Shown piece by piece: positions 21,556-31,818 of a stretch of 64,000 nt of DNA. Positions within the stretch are counted from its first letter, which is position 1. Each line of letters opens with the position of its first letter. The stretch covers positions 1-64,000 of the forward strand of contig CAXARO010000919.1 in NCBI GenBank assembly GCA_963971305.1. The letters run 5' to 3'. A program made the translations under genes and the position numbers. This stretch comes from Arcuatula senhousia. Its lineage: Eukaryota > Mollusca > Bivalvia > Mytilida > Mytilidae. Under the pieces are notes generated by a model. The model ran no database searches. It had not been told where the DNA came from and was given only the letters and a program-made list of their open reading frames with translations.

Positions 21556-21939
21556 TCATGGTGCATGCGCATTAAGCTCTTCGGTAAATGGACTTGAAGG
21601 TTGACGCAACCGATCTTTCTCATCGTAGTAGTTCTTCAGGCAGATGACAGGCGAACCATCTTTACCTGCGAACCGGGATTTGTAGATTTTGGCTAGTCGA
21701 ACGGTGTTTCTATGCTTCTTCTTTTTCTTGGGAAAACGGTGCAAGATCAGGGACAAGACCAGAGTGCCGGTGGCACTTAGGCAGGCGAAGGAACATACGG
21801 AATGTATGCCACAGCACCCACACCGGTCAGAGCAGACCCCATGGTACCACTGGTCAGCAAAGGACGGCCTATGGAACATCCACCAAGGCAAATAAGACGA
21901 CTTTATCCAATCGGTTGTAGATCTTAAACGCATGCTCAT
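21556..21939 (-). CDS. Small one-TM Polinton protein (E2)
   Basis: 127-codon open frame, homologous throughout to 9,084-9,425. It has an N-terminal extension (MSMRLRSTTDWIKS), then SYLPWWMFHRPSFADQWYHG, the Cys cluster CSDRCGCC, one membrane segment (SATGTLVLSLILHRF), KKKKK and the basic tail with FAGKDGSPVICLKNYYDEKD. Differences from E1 are mostly conservative and neither frame is interrupted. The annotated start may be late or early; MSMRL is the first in-frame ATG. Likely a membrane or virion component; no named family is recognised. Confidence 0.65.
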   Translation of the reverse strand: MSMRLRSTTDWIKSSYLPWWMFHRPSFADQWYHGVCSDRCGCCGIHSVCSFACLSATGTLVLSLILHRFPKKKKKHRNTVRLAKIYKSRFAGKDGSPVICLKNYYDEKDRLRQPSSPFTEELNAHAP

Positions 21940-22155
21940 TCTCTGGATTTCTGTGTGAACTCAGCATCTATGCAAGAGATATGACCGACTTCTACTTCAT
22001 CCTCCATTTATCTATAGGGGCATACCGTGCAGGAGGACACTTTTGAATGAGCTATTGTGACTGAGGATCAGCCCACTACCATCGTAGAGCTGACGTCCCC
22101 TCTTCAAGTACAACCCATCACCATAGGTATCGGGTAGAGTGCCTGGGCTGAGATA

Positions 22156-22371
22156 TACTGTGGATTCATTTATTTTCGTGCACGTGGGTACCAATTTTCG
22201 TGTTTGATGAAAAAGGATCAGTTCATGAATTCTTAAATTCGTGGTTTTGAAGACTGCAGCATGCAGATAAATGTTAAATTTGCTTTTCATGGGGCATCAA
22301 TTTTCATGGATTAAGGCCACCAACAAAAACACGAAAATTGATACCCCACGAATAATAATGAAACCACAGTA
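22156..22371. mobile_element. MITE with ~40-bp terminal inverted repeats (E2)
   Basis: Same family and same position as 9,676-9,887 (starts tactgtggattcatttattt, ends gaaaccacagta). It differs by a few substitutions and small indels. Confidence 0.85.
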
Positions 22372-22759
22372 GACCACGACCCCAAGGTTTCACGCAGCAC
22401 ACTTTTCCACCCATCTTGAGGTTTAATCTTGACCCTATGGCTTTTAAGATGGCTGCACTACCAAAACCGCTCAATGCACCGACACCCAAAGCATGTAGCA
22501 CAGTTTATACTAGCAATGGCCTTCTTTTTGCACGTTATACCTAACCTGCTTCGGACTCATCTCCAAGACCATACCACCCTTTATGCTCTGCAACAGCTTG
22601 GTGATGCGCTGAAACTGACAGTGAGTGAGGAGCATCTTATGCCCGACGGATAGGTTGGCATGCAGCAATCGGACGCTCACGGGCAGCCCTTCTTTGCCGC
22701 ACGGGGATTTTTCCTGACGTATCTGACCCTTTGTAAAATTGAGACCGGCTCTTGATAAT

Positions 22760-23499
22760 CTATGTTTATATCTCGGAGAGATGGAAATGGATAGTGAGAT
22801 TCTCTCTCGTCTTGATCGGTCAGATACGTCTGCATGCGGTCGATGGTCCTGATCAGAGTCACGGGTAAGTAAACAAGATTCTTGGGGGTCTGAATGATCT
22901 TCATGCCCGGATTGACACCGGGAAAGAAGTTATAGATGGTGGACTGCTGGGTGCCGTCTACATAGCTTCCATGGATGATATCGCTATTCACCAGGATCCT
23001 TTGATGCTAATGATATTGACGATATGCTCACCTTCTGTGTAGCTGTTCGTGGCTGTGTTGAAGGTATACGTCTTTAGTACGCTCGAACCATAGCACGGTG
23101 CTTATGCTATTGGAGCCGTCGAAATCTACTTATTTTTTTCTGGCGAAGATGAGGATGGCTCTCAAGGTCGCGCAATTCGCATCGAGAAGGATCTTAGATT
23201 CGTGCTTATTGAGCCGCAGTATCCGCTGGATCTCACCATTGATATCGTCGATGCCGTAGGCCTCTGTGCTCAACTCGACGGGAAACCAGGTAACATCCTA
23301 CATCGGGAGGGTAACTGAAGGAATTATTCCCTGCATGGATATTGGGAATGGAGTAGTACGTCTTCATATTCACAAGGGCAATCTCGTAGGATTTCTCCTG
23401 ACGCAGTTGAAGGGGTGTCAAGATCAGGCTATCGTTCCAAGAAACAATGAAGATGAATCCATGCTTGGGCTCGGTATAAGGTAAAAGAGAAGCGCCCAT
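22760..23499 (-). pseudogene. Jelly-roll penton-like (minor capsid) protein, E2 first copy
   Basis: Starts MGASLLPYTEPKHGFIFIVS 12 bp after the capsid stop. It continues KSYEIALVNMKTYYSIPNIH, then loses frame. The C-terminal half is open (22,677-22,991): MNSDIIHGSYVDGTQQSTIY, NPGMKIIQTPKNLVYLPVTL, IDRMQTYLTDQDE. This is the better preserved C-terminus, because E1 stops early there. The left edge of the 6,319-bp duplication (22,862) falls inside this gene, so only this copy keeps the true 3' end. Confidence 0.7.
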
Positions 23500-23511
23500 T
23501 AATATAACCCT

Positions 23512-24690
23512 TCAGAAAACGACGCGCATCTTCTGACCATCGGATTCGAATTGAAGGATTTGATCGGTGATGACCAATGCGAAGGCTTGGGTATTGGCAG
23601 GGACGTTGCGCTCGAAATCGGCTCAGATCTGGATATCCACCGTAGACTTTTTCAACCGTTCGGACTGATGGTTCCCGTCAGTGACGAGAAGGGGATAGAG
23701 ACCGATGAAATCGGAGAGGTTGATGTCACCATTGCTCAGCAGACTTTCCAGGCTATAGAATTTCTTGCGAAACTCGGCACCCTCCTTATAGACCCTGGCA
23801 ACCTTTCACTGGGTGGAGAATTCTGCGTTGAAATCTTCAGCGGGATTGCGCTCCGCATTGAGGGTGACGTGGATACCAGGTATTTCGAAATCGGCAGTGG
23901 TCGAAGACCACGGCATTATGTGATTTAGTGACGCTGCCTCATGCGGAATCCCCAATCGATTTTGGTCTTACTCTGGATGGTCTTAAGGAGCATCAGCTTC
24001 TTTTCGTCGGAAGGAATGATAGGGATAAACCAGGAAACTTTGCTCAAGACGACACTAGCCACTTAAAGGGGATACTTTGGTAAGACTTCCTGGGATATTG
24101 GATACTGAGACCCCAATAAACAAGCCTCTTTGTGTTGCGTATTGTTAATCGCGCACCAGGGAGAGTTCATGCTTGAATCCATAGACGATTTTATCGTAAT
24201 CCCTGGCAAAGCCAAATGAGCGGAAGGGAGAAGAAAGGGGTCCCTTATTGGCTGGCTTGGTTATGATATACCCGTGGCGTGCTGCAAATCCGGTATTATC
24301 AGCTTTGGCATCGGCCGTTGAATCTTTGAACCACAACTGGTTGAGCCCTGGGATTAGGAGAAGTCGTCAGGATAGGTGAGAATACTAAGCATGGCGGTGG
24401 CCACGACTGGATCGTTCAGGTGCTTAATCACCTGGCCGGAGAGTCGGTAGCTGATCCTGCGAAAGAGGAACATCACAGTTGTGGACAATGGTCACCAGAT
24501 CCGCGTCGTCGTAGGCGGTCACATTGTTTTTTTTTCAGTATACCTTCGATCAAGATCTTTCGGCGGGGTGGAGGAAGAGATGTTGGGTCTCGATATTAAT
24601 GCGTATATCTGCACCGGCACAATTCAGCTGAGCCCCGGTTGGAGGTTCGTATTTGTGAACCTGATACTCCTGGAATTGTTCATCGAAAGT
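23512..24690 (-). pseudogene. Double-jelly-roll major capsid-like protein, E2 first copy
   Basis: Same gene as 11,021-12,140. N-terminal blocks FQEYQVHKYEPPTGAQLNCA and NNVTAYDDADLVTIVHN, then GLNQLWFKDSTADAKADNTG, ARHGYIITKPAN and RDYDKIVYGFKHELSLVRD (24,145-24,336, open). After a frameshift and a ~60-bp foreign-looking stretch near 24,065-24,140 it resumes at the FIPIIPSDEKK block. The in-frame TGA at 23,623-23,625 is the same one seen in E1. The end VVF-TGA is at 23,512. Pseudogene. Confidence 0.8.
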
Positions 24691-24711
24691 CAGTTAGAAT
24701 ATCGGTCAGGT

Positions 24712-25066
24712 TACCGTAAAGCGGGTTATTTGGTGGTTTAATTTTCGCTTATTTTCGCGAATCAAGGACTATCGCGAAAATAAAACCCGCAAAATTTTAA
24801 ATCTTAAGACAGATTTTTTTCTTTTGTATGATTTCTATTTTTTCATGCTTATTGCATTGATCACTATTCTTTCTCTTAAAGAATTCTGTTAAGCTTATAT
24901 ACATGTAATTTTATCAATTCTTCAATCAATCTTTTATACGCAATCCACAATTATTTTAGTTCAAAGGAATTAGTACAATGTAGCTCGTACATCTACCTAA
25001 GCCTCCATTTCAACCAATTAGTGAACAATAGGAGACATTTTAAATTGACAATATAAATTTTATTTT
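24712..25066. mobile_element. Truncated MITE-like element (E2 first copy)
   Basis: Left end taccgtaaagcgggttattt as in E1 (12,160). The right third is missing: sequence goes from ...ttttatttt directly to tctccatcgaaagtg. The deletion also removed the basic protein gene and the C-terminal part of the DUF8207-like gene present in E1. Confidence 0.7.
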
Positions 25067-25074
25067 ATCTCCAT

Positions 25075-25473
25075 CGAAAGTGACTGGCAGACTCCCGATC
25101 ATGATGGCATCGTCCTCCATACGCAAACCAAAGGTATGATCGGCTTTGTGAGTCATACTGAGCTGTGAATGGTGGGTTGCTACAATTCTTGCTCGATAGC
25201 TGGTTGGTCGGCGTCGTCCTCGGTGGCAGGGGTAGGAGGGGAAAGGGCAAGCACTTGGTCGGGCAGAGCGAATGGGATATCTTCAATCGTTTTGGTGATT
25301 TGAGAGGTTGTCTCCTTTCACGTCTCGACCACGGGCTTGGAGAGATCACAGATGAGTCCAATCTTATCTAGACAACGCTGCATATCGCTAGCCTTGATGC
25401 TACTCTTCGTCTCTTGAAACCCCTTGACCAGCGCCTCACACTGCTTGGTATCGGTGATCTTGATAAATGTCAT
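25075..25473 (-). pseudogene. DUF8207-like protein, E2 first copy (N-terminal part)
   Basis: Probable start MTFIKITDTKQCEALVKGFQ at 25,471-25,473. It continues ASDMQRCLDKIGLICDLSKP, then in a shifted frame the Pro/Thr/acidic linker. Only the N-terminal half survives; the WKEIV... domain seen in E1 is deleted. The frame upstream of the start is open into the preceding gene, so the open frame 25,318-25,737 is a fusion of two genes. Confidence 0.5.
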
Positions 25474-25499
25474 TTTATTCATAGCACAGCCAACGCCCC

Positions 25500-26205
25500 A
25501 TAGTGTTCGTCTTATCGCCTCTCTTTGACACCAAGTGTACGTCATGCTTCCCATTCTTTTTACCTCGAGCTCCTGCATCACTTTGGATTCCCCAAGGGAT
25601 GGTTGATTTTCCGCACTCTTCATGCATTTGGGGGAGCAGAAAAGGCCACTGATCCCCGGTACAACTTTTGGGGGATCGTACTCCCCCAGCTTCCTCATTT
25701 TACACCTGACCAGAGGGTGGTAAATTTTGGTATGCATATAGTTTCCTCGTGGGAACGACGCAAAGCCTTGCCGCGGGCAATCTTAGCTGCATACCGGCAG
25801 CATGCCCCAAGGAGAAGCTTCAAATTCCACCCGCATTTATCACTGCCCGATATGGAGAGATAGGTGCAATGATGGCCAAGGTCGGTCTTGATGCAGCACG
25901 GAGGTCCAGGAGGAGGCTAATGTGCAAGGCGGAACTGGGAATAATAGGTCCTTCCTTCGAAATCCTGATCATCGAATGATTCGTTGCTCGAATTTTTCAG
26001 TGCTACATCTAAGGCAGAAGAGACCTGTGATAAGCACCTTTGTGATAATCACGCTCTCCCATTTGTGCTCACACTCACTGGGTGGTCGCGGGAGCTTTGA
26101 AGCATTCTCCCGATCCAATTCCCGTTGATTCTCCAGGAAAAATTCCTGCAAGTGATCCATACTTTTATCTTTTACATGTATATAATTAGAATCGATAATA
26201 TTCAT
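25500..26205 (-). pseudogene. Cys-rich zinc-ribbon-like protein, E2 first copy
   Basis: Opens MNIIDSNYIHVKDKSMDHLQ, then EFFLENQRELDRENASKLPR, ECEHKWESVIITKV and GLFCLRCSTEKFEQ (open to 25,969). Further downstream, in other frames, are LLLGACCRYAAKIARGKALR, CIPKFTTLWSGVKMRKLGEY and SGLFCSPKCMKSAENQ. Three Cys pairs suggest metal binding. The MDHLQEFFLEN start resembles MDRYQDFFLES of the small protein at 37,775-38,138, so the two may be paralogues. It starts where the ATPase ends. No named family recognised; not found in E1. Confidence 0.45.
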
Positions 26206-26757
26206 CTAATATGCTCTAATATTTCTCCGAGATCGATGGTCAGGACTCCATGAGGTAAAACCCAGCAGCGCTTGCACAAGGCTTTGAATGGGTAAGATCG
26301 CCGCCATGATCCAGGCGAATTTGGTCGAGAATCTTGGCCTCCTGCTAGTAGAGGTAGAAAATGTTGGTATTCTCGCGGATTGGTTGCCGCAGGAGCTTAA
26401 TTTTGGCAGTCGAGGTAGAAGCATCCAACGTTATTATGACGACCGCGCACGATTTAGCCTTCGCACTTGCTCTGCTTGCTCGGTATAAAATCGTCGAAGA
26501 CCATTCGAGGATCATCTTTCTAAAAGCCTTTGCCAAGCGCTTGCCGCAGTTGCTGGTGGTTGGGCTGGTTGGGCGAAGACGTAGAGGCGACTGTAGTCGA
26601 GCCATCCATCACACAGGAGGAGGTTGTTCAGCAGCGTCGTCTAAACGCAGTCCGACTTTCCGAAGATCAGACTTCGGATGGATAACTGCGGGAGGGGAAA
26701 GTGGTTCTGCCGACGGATCGCGGTGAGCTCATCGTAGGAAAGGTCTCCAACGTCCAT
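26206..26757 (-). pseudogene. Packaging ATPase (FtsK/HerA type), E2 first copy
   Basis: The start ATG at 26,755-26,757 gives MDVGDLSYDE..., then LSIRSLIFGKSDCV-stop-TTLLNNLLLC: a P-loop (GxSxxGKTTLL) in which the Gly-Lys pair is now Val-stop. After a frameshift: QLRQALGKGF, KDDPRMVFDDFIPSKQSKCE with Walker B VFDDF intact, and IVRGRHNNVGCFYLDCQN. A further shift gives KLLRQPIRENTNIFYLY, then QEAKILDQIRLDHGGDL. This motif order is the genome-packaging ATPase of Polintons and related viruses. E1 has lost it by deletion. Divergently arranged with the PLA2 gene across 13 bp. Confidence 0.8.
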
Positions 26758-26770
26758 TTATCTTTATAAA
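26758..26770. promoter_or_regulatory. 13-bp gap between divergent starts (E2)
   Basis: ttatctttataaa separates the ATPase ATG (minus) and the DUF5679/PLA2 ATG (plus). Same length and TATA-like end as in E1. Confidence 0.5.
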
Positions 26771-27253
26771 ATGGGAATGTACTGCTTGAAGTGCAAGAAA
26801 AAGACGGACGCGAATTATCGCGCCGTGATAACGAGCAAAGACAGAAGGTGAGAACCTGTGGTCGAAGAAATTGCAATTCATCATGACGGAGTGTGCGTTG
26901 GACTCAGCAAATCGATCGGATGCAAGTCGACATGGATTAGCCCGGTCATAATTTCAATGGCCGGGGACTAGACTCAGCCAGTGACTGAATTCAGACGACA
27001 TTCCAAAATCTTGATCGATTCCCGTCGTGTCGATGAGACCGCTTATCATGATGATCTGTGCTATGGTAATCACAATGATATGGCTGCATGAAATTCGATC
27101 TGCGATAAGACGATGTTAGCCTCGCTCGTTGCAATCATCAATCCCACTGCGCGCGAGTGCTTCGAGCGTGGTATCGTCAGTCTCATCATCGGCACCAAAA
27201 CACACTATTGGCTGGGCGTTAGAGGAAAAAATATAGCTCGTCGGACGCGCTAG
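26771..27253 (+). pseudogene. DUF5679 / phospholipase A2-like protein, E2 first copy
   Basis: Starts MGMYCLKCKKKTDANYRAVI and stops at the same codon as E1. After disrupted sequence (a stop inside the calcium-loop block, PGHNF), an open stretch reads ILIDSRRVDETAYHDDLCYG, then NHND, ICDKTMLASLVAIINPTARE and YWLGVRGKN. RVDETAYHDDLCY corresponds to the HDxxY catalytic site, with the His apparently replaced by Asp. Length (~160 codons) and domain order (CxxC finger, calcium loop, HD site) fit the Polinton/parvovirus-type PLA2 protein. Stop TAG at 27,251. Confidence 0.75.
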
Positions 27254-27257
27254 CCGA

Positions 27258-27535
27258 ATAATCTAGGCTTCAAGTATCTGTTGAGCATCATCGACGTCTT
27301 CTCAAAGTACGGCTCCACAGTGCCAGATACCTTCCGGACCGTCTTCAAAGATTGCACGCCCCAGAAGCTATATGGACCGATAGGGGGTGGCATTTTATAA
27401 TCGCGCGATGCAGGATCTTCTCCGGAAGCAAAACGTAGATCTCTACTCCACCGAGAACGAAAAGAAATCAAGCGTGGTAGAGCGTTAGAATCGTACCACA
27501 TAGAGGAAGATGTTCAAATACTTCTAGAATTAGAT
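27258..27535 (+). pseudogene. rve-type (DDE) integrase, E2 first copy, partial
   Basis: Begins directly after the PLA2 stop: NNLGFKYLLSIIDVFSKYGS (catalytic Asp of the IIDVFSKY block present), TFRTVFKDCTPQKLY. Then a frameshift, FYNRAMQDLLRKQNVDLYST, ENEKKSSVVER-stop-NRT and RKMFKYF. ENEKKSSVVER...NRT holds the catalytic Glu region of Polinton/retroviral-like integrases. The Trp after VVER is a stop (TAG). The N-terminal zinc finger and first strand are missing, as is the chromodomain end. The second catalytic Asp block (DxGGEF) reads GPIGGGIL. Not present in E1. Confidence 0.82.
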
Positions 27536-27808
27536 CTGTAGTCATCAAGCCGTTATTGGTCGAGACGCACTCGGTCTTATCGACTTTGCCATCTGCGTCT
27601 GCTTAATCTCTGAATATAGCTCTTCGATATCATTCATACCTTCTTTCATCTGTTGTTTGACCCAGCGCTACGTCACGACGTCCGAGTTGTTCTGGGGAAA
27701 ACCCAAGCTAGCTATATAGTGATTCACTGATCGTTCATATCGAGATCCTGGAACATCCGTCAGATGGGCATACGCTTCCTCGAGTGAGATCCAAAATTAT
27801 CCATCTAT

Positions 27809-28120
27809 CTATAGTCCGAGGATCACGTGCAGGCAAAAGTGTCCCCAGACCACGTCGCCGCGCAGCTCATCGTTATTATTTCCAATTTCCGGTCGCAGAT
27901 AGTCGACCATCTCGTAGGGCGGGAGAAGGCCGTAGAGATCGAAGTAGACTAAGAGTCCTCCACGTTTGTGCCAGCACGTCCAGTCAGTGACGAGGCCATT
28001 GTGATCGTCGTGATTAAGGATGTTGCACTCGGTTGGGTGTTAGGGCTTCGCGCATGAATATTCCTCTGAAGCGAGGGATGCCAAGGGTCGTGGTGGCTTC
28101 ATCGAGTTACACGTTGGTGA
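27809..28120 (-). pseudogene. Adenain-like cysteine protease, E2 first copy
   Basis: Blocks from the N-terminus: IPRFRGIFMREAL (another frame), NILNHDDHNGLVTDWTCWHK, YFDLYGLLPPYEMVDYLRPE, then GDVVWGHFCLHVILGL and TAG at 27,809. This is the C-terminal core of the adenovirus-type maturation protease found in Polintons. The catalytic His expected in the ..T-H-W block is Asp (TDW), and the catalytic Cys expected before GHFC is Trp (WGHFC). So it is dead twice over even where the frame is open. It lies between the integrase (plus) and the end of PolB (minus). Confidence 0.8.
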
Positions 28121-28189
28121 GGGGCTTATGGGGAGGATGATACCGTGCACGCGTATGCTGCTCATTTATCCAGGTCACCTCAGTCGCTG

Positions 28190-29180
28190 GCATGAGAATT
28201 CGATAGCAAGTCCGTGGGCAAGGGTGCTGATGCCATTTGGGAGGATGTGACGCTCATCGTCCTTGGCGGAGAGGGCGATCTTATTGATCTCCTTAGCATA
28301 AATCTGATGGAGATGACTGCGAAGGATGCTCATCGTTAGATGTATCTCCTGCTGAGTCTCGAGGCATCGGTTGATGACGCTCTTGGTGATTACCTTTGCC
28401 TTCTTGGTGGTCTGACCGTCGTCTATCTTGAATGCATAAAGCTTCGCCCGGAGCCCGACAAAGTCGGTCGTGGTGTTGCCGCCGAATTCGTCCTTAGCCT
28501 CCTGATGACTTTCTTATTCACGCCGGTGAGGATGCCGGAGGGATGCTTGGTTGGGTAGTTGGACGTATCGATCCTGGCCTGCACGTGTGGCGCAATATTT
28601 TTGTAGAAGTTGGCGGTCTTGATCTCGCCAATCTGTCGGTGTCGGTAAAAAGCAATTGGGTGCGATAACCGTACGTCTCTTTCATGAATCCGTAGTGGAG
28701 GTCGTACATCAGAAGCTTCGAGATTTCCAGGATGCACACTTCCAAGTAGACAGGCTTATCGATCTTGATCTTGGTCTTCATGTGCACGGCTGCCAGATTC
28801 TCAGTGAAGACCATTCAACGGTCGAAGTTGGGCTTTTCCACGAGCTTCAGGGACTGCTTTTTGGTGGTGACCAGACTTACGTTGAAGCGTTTCGGGATAT
28901 TTTTCATGGTCTTGCATAAGACCCAATTATTCGTGAGCTTGAACAAGCCCTTCTCGGAATTGGTCTTGGCCTTGGCCTTGGCGCGGAGATTTGTACTGAA
29001 GTCGATAAATTTCTTGAGCGTTGGGGATAGGCTGAATCTGACGATGCGATTGACTTGGTAAATGTTTTTTACGCTTGCCCAAATGAGGCACGAGCTTGCG
29101 GACTTTTGCGAACTCCACGTTCCCCGGTGCGAGGGGATAGTCATTGTTGGCGTAATGAGGATCATTTGGGTATTCGAGAT
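28190..29180 (-). pseudogene. DNA polymerase B C-terminal half, E2 first copy
   Basis: Contains NNDYPLAPGNVEFAKVRKLV, LSPTLKKFIDFSTNLRAKAK, NWVLCKTMKNIPKRFNVSLV, MVFTENLAAVHM, CILEISKLLMYDLHYGFMKE and LLFTDTDRL (motif C, both Asp kept, following Ser changed to Arg), then frameshifts toward the C-terminus. The 5' part is cut off at 29,180, where the tandem duplication joins it in frame to the penton-like gene of the second copy. Confidence 0.82.
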
Positions 29181-29818
29181 CGGGTAAGTAAACAAGATTC
29201 TTGGGGGTCTGAATGATCTTCATGCCCGGATTGACACCGGGAAAGAAGTTATAGATGGTGGACTGCTGGGTGCCGTCTACATAGCTTCCATGGATGATAT
29301 CGCTATTCACCAGGATCCTTTGATGCTAATGATATTGACGATATGCTCACCTTCTGTGTAGCTGTTCGTGGCTGTGTTGAAGGTATACGTCTTTAGTACG
29401 CTCGAACCATAGCACGGTGCTTATGCTATTGGAGCCGTCGAAATCTACTTATTTTTTTCTGGCGAAGATGAGGATGGCTCTCAAGGTCGCGCAATTCGCA
29501 TCGAGAAGGATCTTAGATTCGTGCTTATTGAGCCGCAGTATCCGCTGGATCTCACCATTGATATCGTCGATGCCGTAGGCCTCTGTGCTCAACTCGACGG
29601 GAAACCAGGTAACATCCTACATCGGGAGGGTAACTGAAGGAATTATTCCCTGCATGGATATTGGGAATGGAGTAGTACGTCTTCATATTCACAAGGGCAA
29701 TCTCGTAGGATTTCTCCTGACGCAGTTGAAGGGGTGTCAAGATCAGGCTATCGTTCCAAGAAACAATGAAGATGAATCCATGCTTGGGCTCGGTATAAGG
29801 TAAAAGAGAAGCGCCCAT
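29181..29818 (-). pseudogene. Jelly-roll penton-like protein, E2 second copy (3'-truncated, fused)
   Basis: Same as 23,499 downwards but cut at the duplication joint. The last residues YNFFPGVNPGMKIIQTPKNL-VYLP run in frame into DLEYPNDPHYANND of PolB, giving a chimeric open frame 28,927-29,310 (127 codons). It is an accident of the rearrangement, not a natural fusion. Confidence 0.75.
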
Positions 29819-29830
29819 TAATATAACCCT

Positions 29831-31009
29831 TCAGAAAACGACGCGCATCTTCTGACCATCGGATTCGAATTGAAGGATTTGATCGGTGATGACCAATGCG
29901 AAGGCTTGGGTATTGGCAGGGACGTTGCGCTCGAAATCGGCTCAGATCTGGATATCCACCGTAGACTTTTTCAACCGTTCGGACTGATGGTTCCCGTCAG
30001 TGACGAGAAGGGGATAGAGACCGATGAAATCGGAGAGGTTGATGTCACCATTGCTCAGCAGACTTTCCAGGCTATAGAATTTCTTGCGAAACTCGGCACC
30101 CTCCTTATAGACCCTGGCAACCTTTCACTGGGTGGAGAATTCTGCGTTGAAATCTTCAGCGGGATTGCGCTCCGCATTGAGGGTGACGTGGATACCAGGT
30201 ATTTCGAAATCGGCAGTGGTCGAAGACCACGGCATTATGTGATTTAGTGACGCTGCCTCATGCGGAATCCCCAATCGATTTTGGTCTTACTCTGGATGGT
30301 CTTAAGGAGCATCAGCTTCTTTTCGTCGGAAGGAATGATAGGGATAAACCAGGAAACTTTGCTCAAGACGACACTAGCCACTTAAAGGGGATACTTTGGT
30401 AAGACTTCCTGGGATATTGGATACTGAGACCCCAATAAACAAGCCTCTTTGTGTTGCGTATTGTTAATCGCGCACCAGGGAGAGTTCATGCTTGAATCCA
30501 TAGACGATTTTATCGTAATCCCTGGCAAAGCCAAATGAGCGGAAGGGAGAAGAAAGGGGTCCCTTATTGGCTGGCTTGGTTATGATATACCCGTGGCGTG
30601 CTGCAAATCCGGTATTATCAGCTTTGGCATCGGCCGTTGAATCTTTGAACCACAACTGGTTGAGCCCTGGGATTAGGAGAAGTCGTCAGGATAGGTGAGA
30701 ATACTAAGCATGGCGGTGGCCACGACTGGATCGTTCAGGTGCTTAATCACCTGGCCGGAGAGTCGGTAGCTGATCCTGCGAAAGAGGAACATCACAGTTG
30801 TGGACAATGGTCACCAGATCCGCGTCGTCGTAGGCGGTCACATTGTTTTTTTTTCAGTATACCTTCGATCAAGATCTTTCGGCGGGGTGGAGGAAGAGAT
30901 GTTGGGTCTCGATATTAATGCGTATATCTGCACCGGCACAATTCAGCTGAGCCCCGGTTGGAGGTTCGTATTTGTGAACCTGATACTCCTGGAATTGTTC
31001 ATCGAAAGT
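29831..31009 (-). pseudogene. Double-jelly-roll major capsid-like protein, E2 second copy
   Basis: Copy of 23,512-24,690 with the same frameshifts and the shared internal TGA (29,942-29,944). No private differences seen. Confidence 0.8.
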
Positions 31010-31030
31010 CAGTTAGAATATCGGTCAGGT

Positions 31031-31385
31031 TACCGTAAAGCGGGTTATTTGGTGGTTTAATTTTCGCTTATTTTCGCGAATCAAGGACTATCGCGAAAAT
31101 AAAACCCGCAAAATTTTAAATCTTAAGACAGATTTTTTTCTTTTGTATGATTTCTATTTTTTCATGCTTATTGCATTGATCACTATTCTTTCTCTTAAAG
31201 AATTCTGTTAAGCTTATATACATGTAATTTTATCAATTCTTCAATCAATCTTTTATACGCAATCCACAATTATTTTAGTTCAAAGGAATTAGTACAATGT
31301 AGCTCGTACATCTACCTAAGCCTCCATTTCAACCAATTAGTGAACAATAGGAGACATTTTAAATTGACAATATAAATTTTATTTT
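31031..31385. mobile_element. Truncated MITE-like element (E2 second copy)
   Basis: Duplicate of 24,712-25,066. Confidence 0.7.
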
Positions 31386-31393
31386 ATCTCCAT

Positions 31394-31792
31394 CGAAAGT
31401 GACTGGCAGACTCCCGATCATGATGGCATCGTCCTCCATACGCAAACCAAAGGTATGATCGGCTTTGTGAGTCATACTGAGCTGTGAATGGTGGGTTGCT
31501 ACAATTCTTGCTCGATAGCTGGTTGGTCGGCGTCGTCCTCGGTGGCAGGGGTAGGAGGGGAAAGGGCAAGCACTTGGTCGGGCAGAGCGAATGGGATATC
31601 TTCAATCGTTTTGGTGATTTGAGAGGTTGTCTCCTTTCACGTCTCGACCACGGGCTTGGAGAGATCACAGATGAGTCCAATCTTATCTAGACAACGCTGC
31701 ATATCGCTAGCCTTGATGCTACTCTTCGTCTCTTGAAACCCCTTGACCAGCGCCTCACACTGCTTGGTATCGGTGATCTTGATAAATGTCAT
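31394..31792 (-). pseudogene. DUF8207-like protein, E2 second copy (N-terminal part)
   Basis: Duplicate of 25,075-25,473 with the same truncation. Confidence 0.5.
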
Positions 31793-31818
31793 TTTATTCA
31801 TAGCACAGCCAACGCCCC

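Larger units (their letters stand above)
22862..29180. repeat. 6,319-bp tandem duplication, first copy
   Basis: Every base compared matches the second copy (29,181-35,499) at an offset of 6,319, except two adjacent bases: 27,529-27,530 (at) against 33,848-33,849 (tc). The breakpoints are inside the penton-like gene (left) and inside PolB (right), with about 2 bp (cg) of microhomology. The copied block holds the capsid, DUF8207-like, ATPase, PLA2, integrase, protease and the C-terminal half of PolB. Confidence 0.95.
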
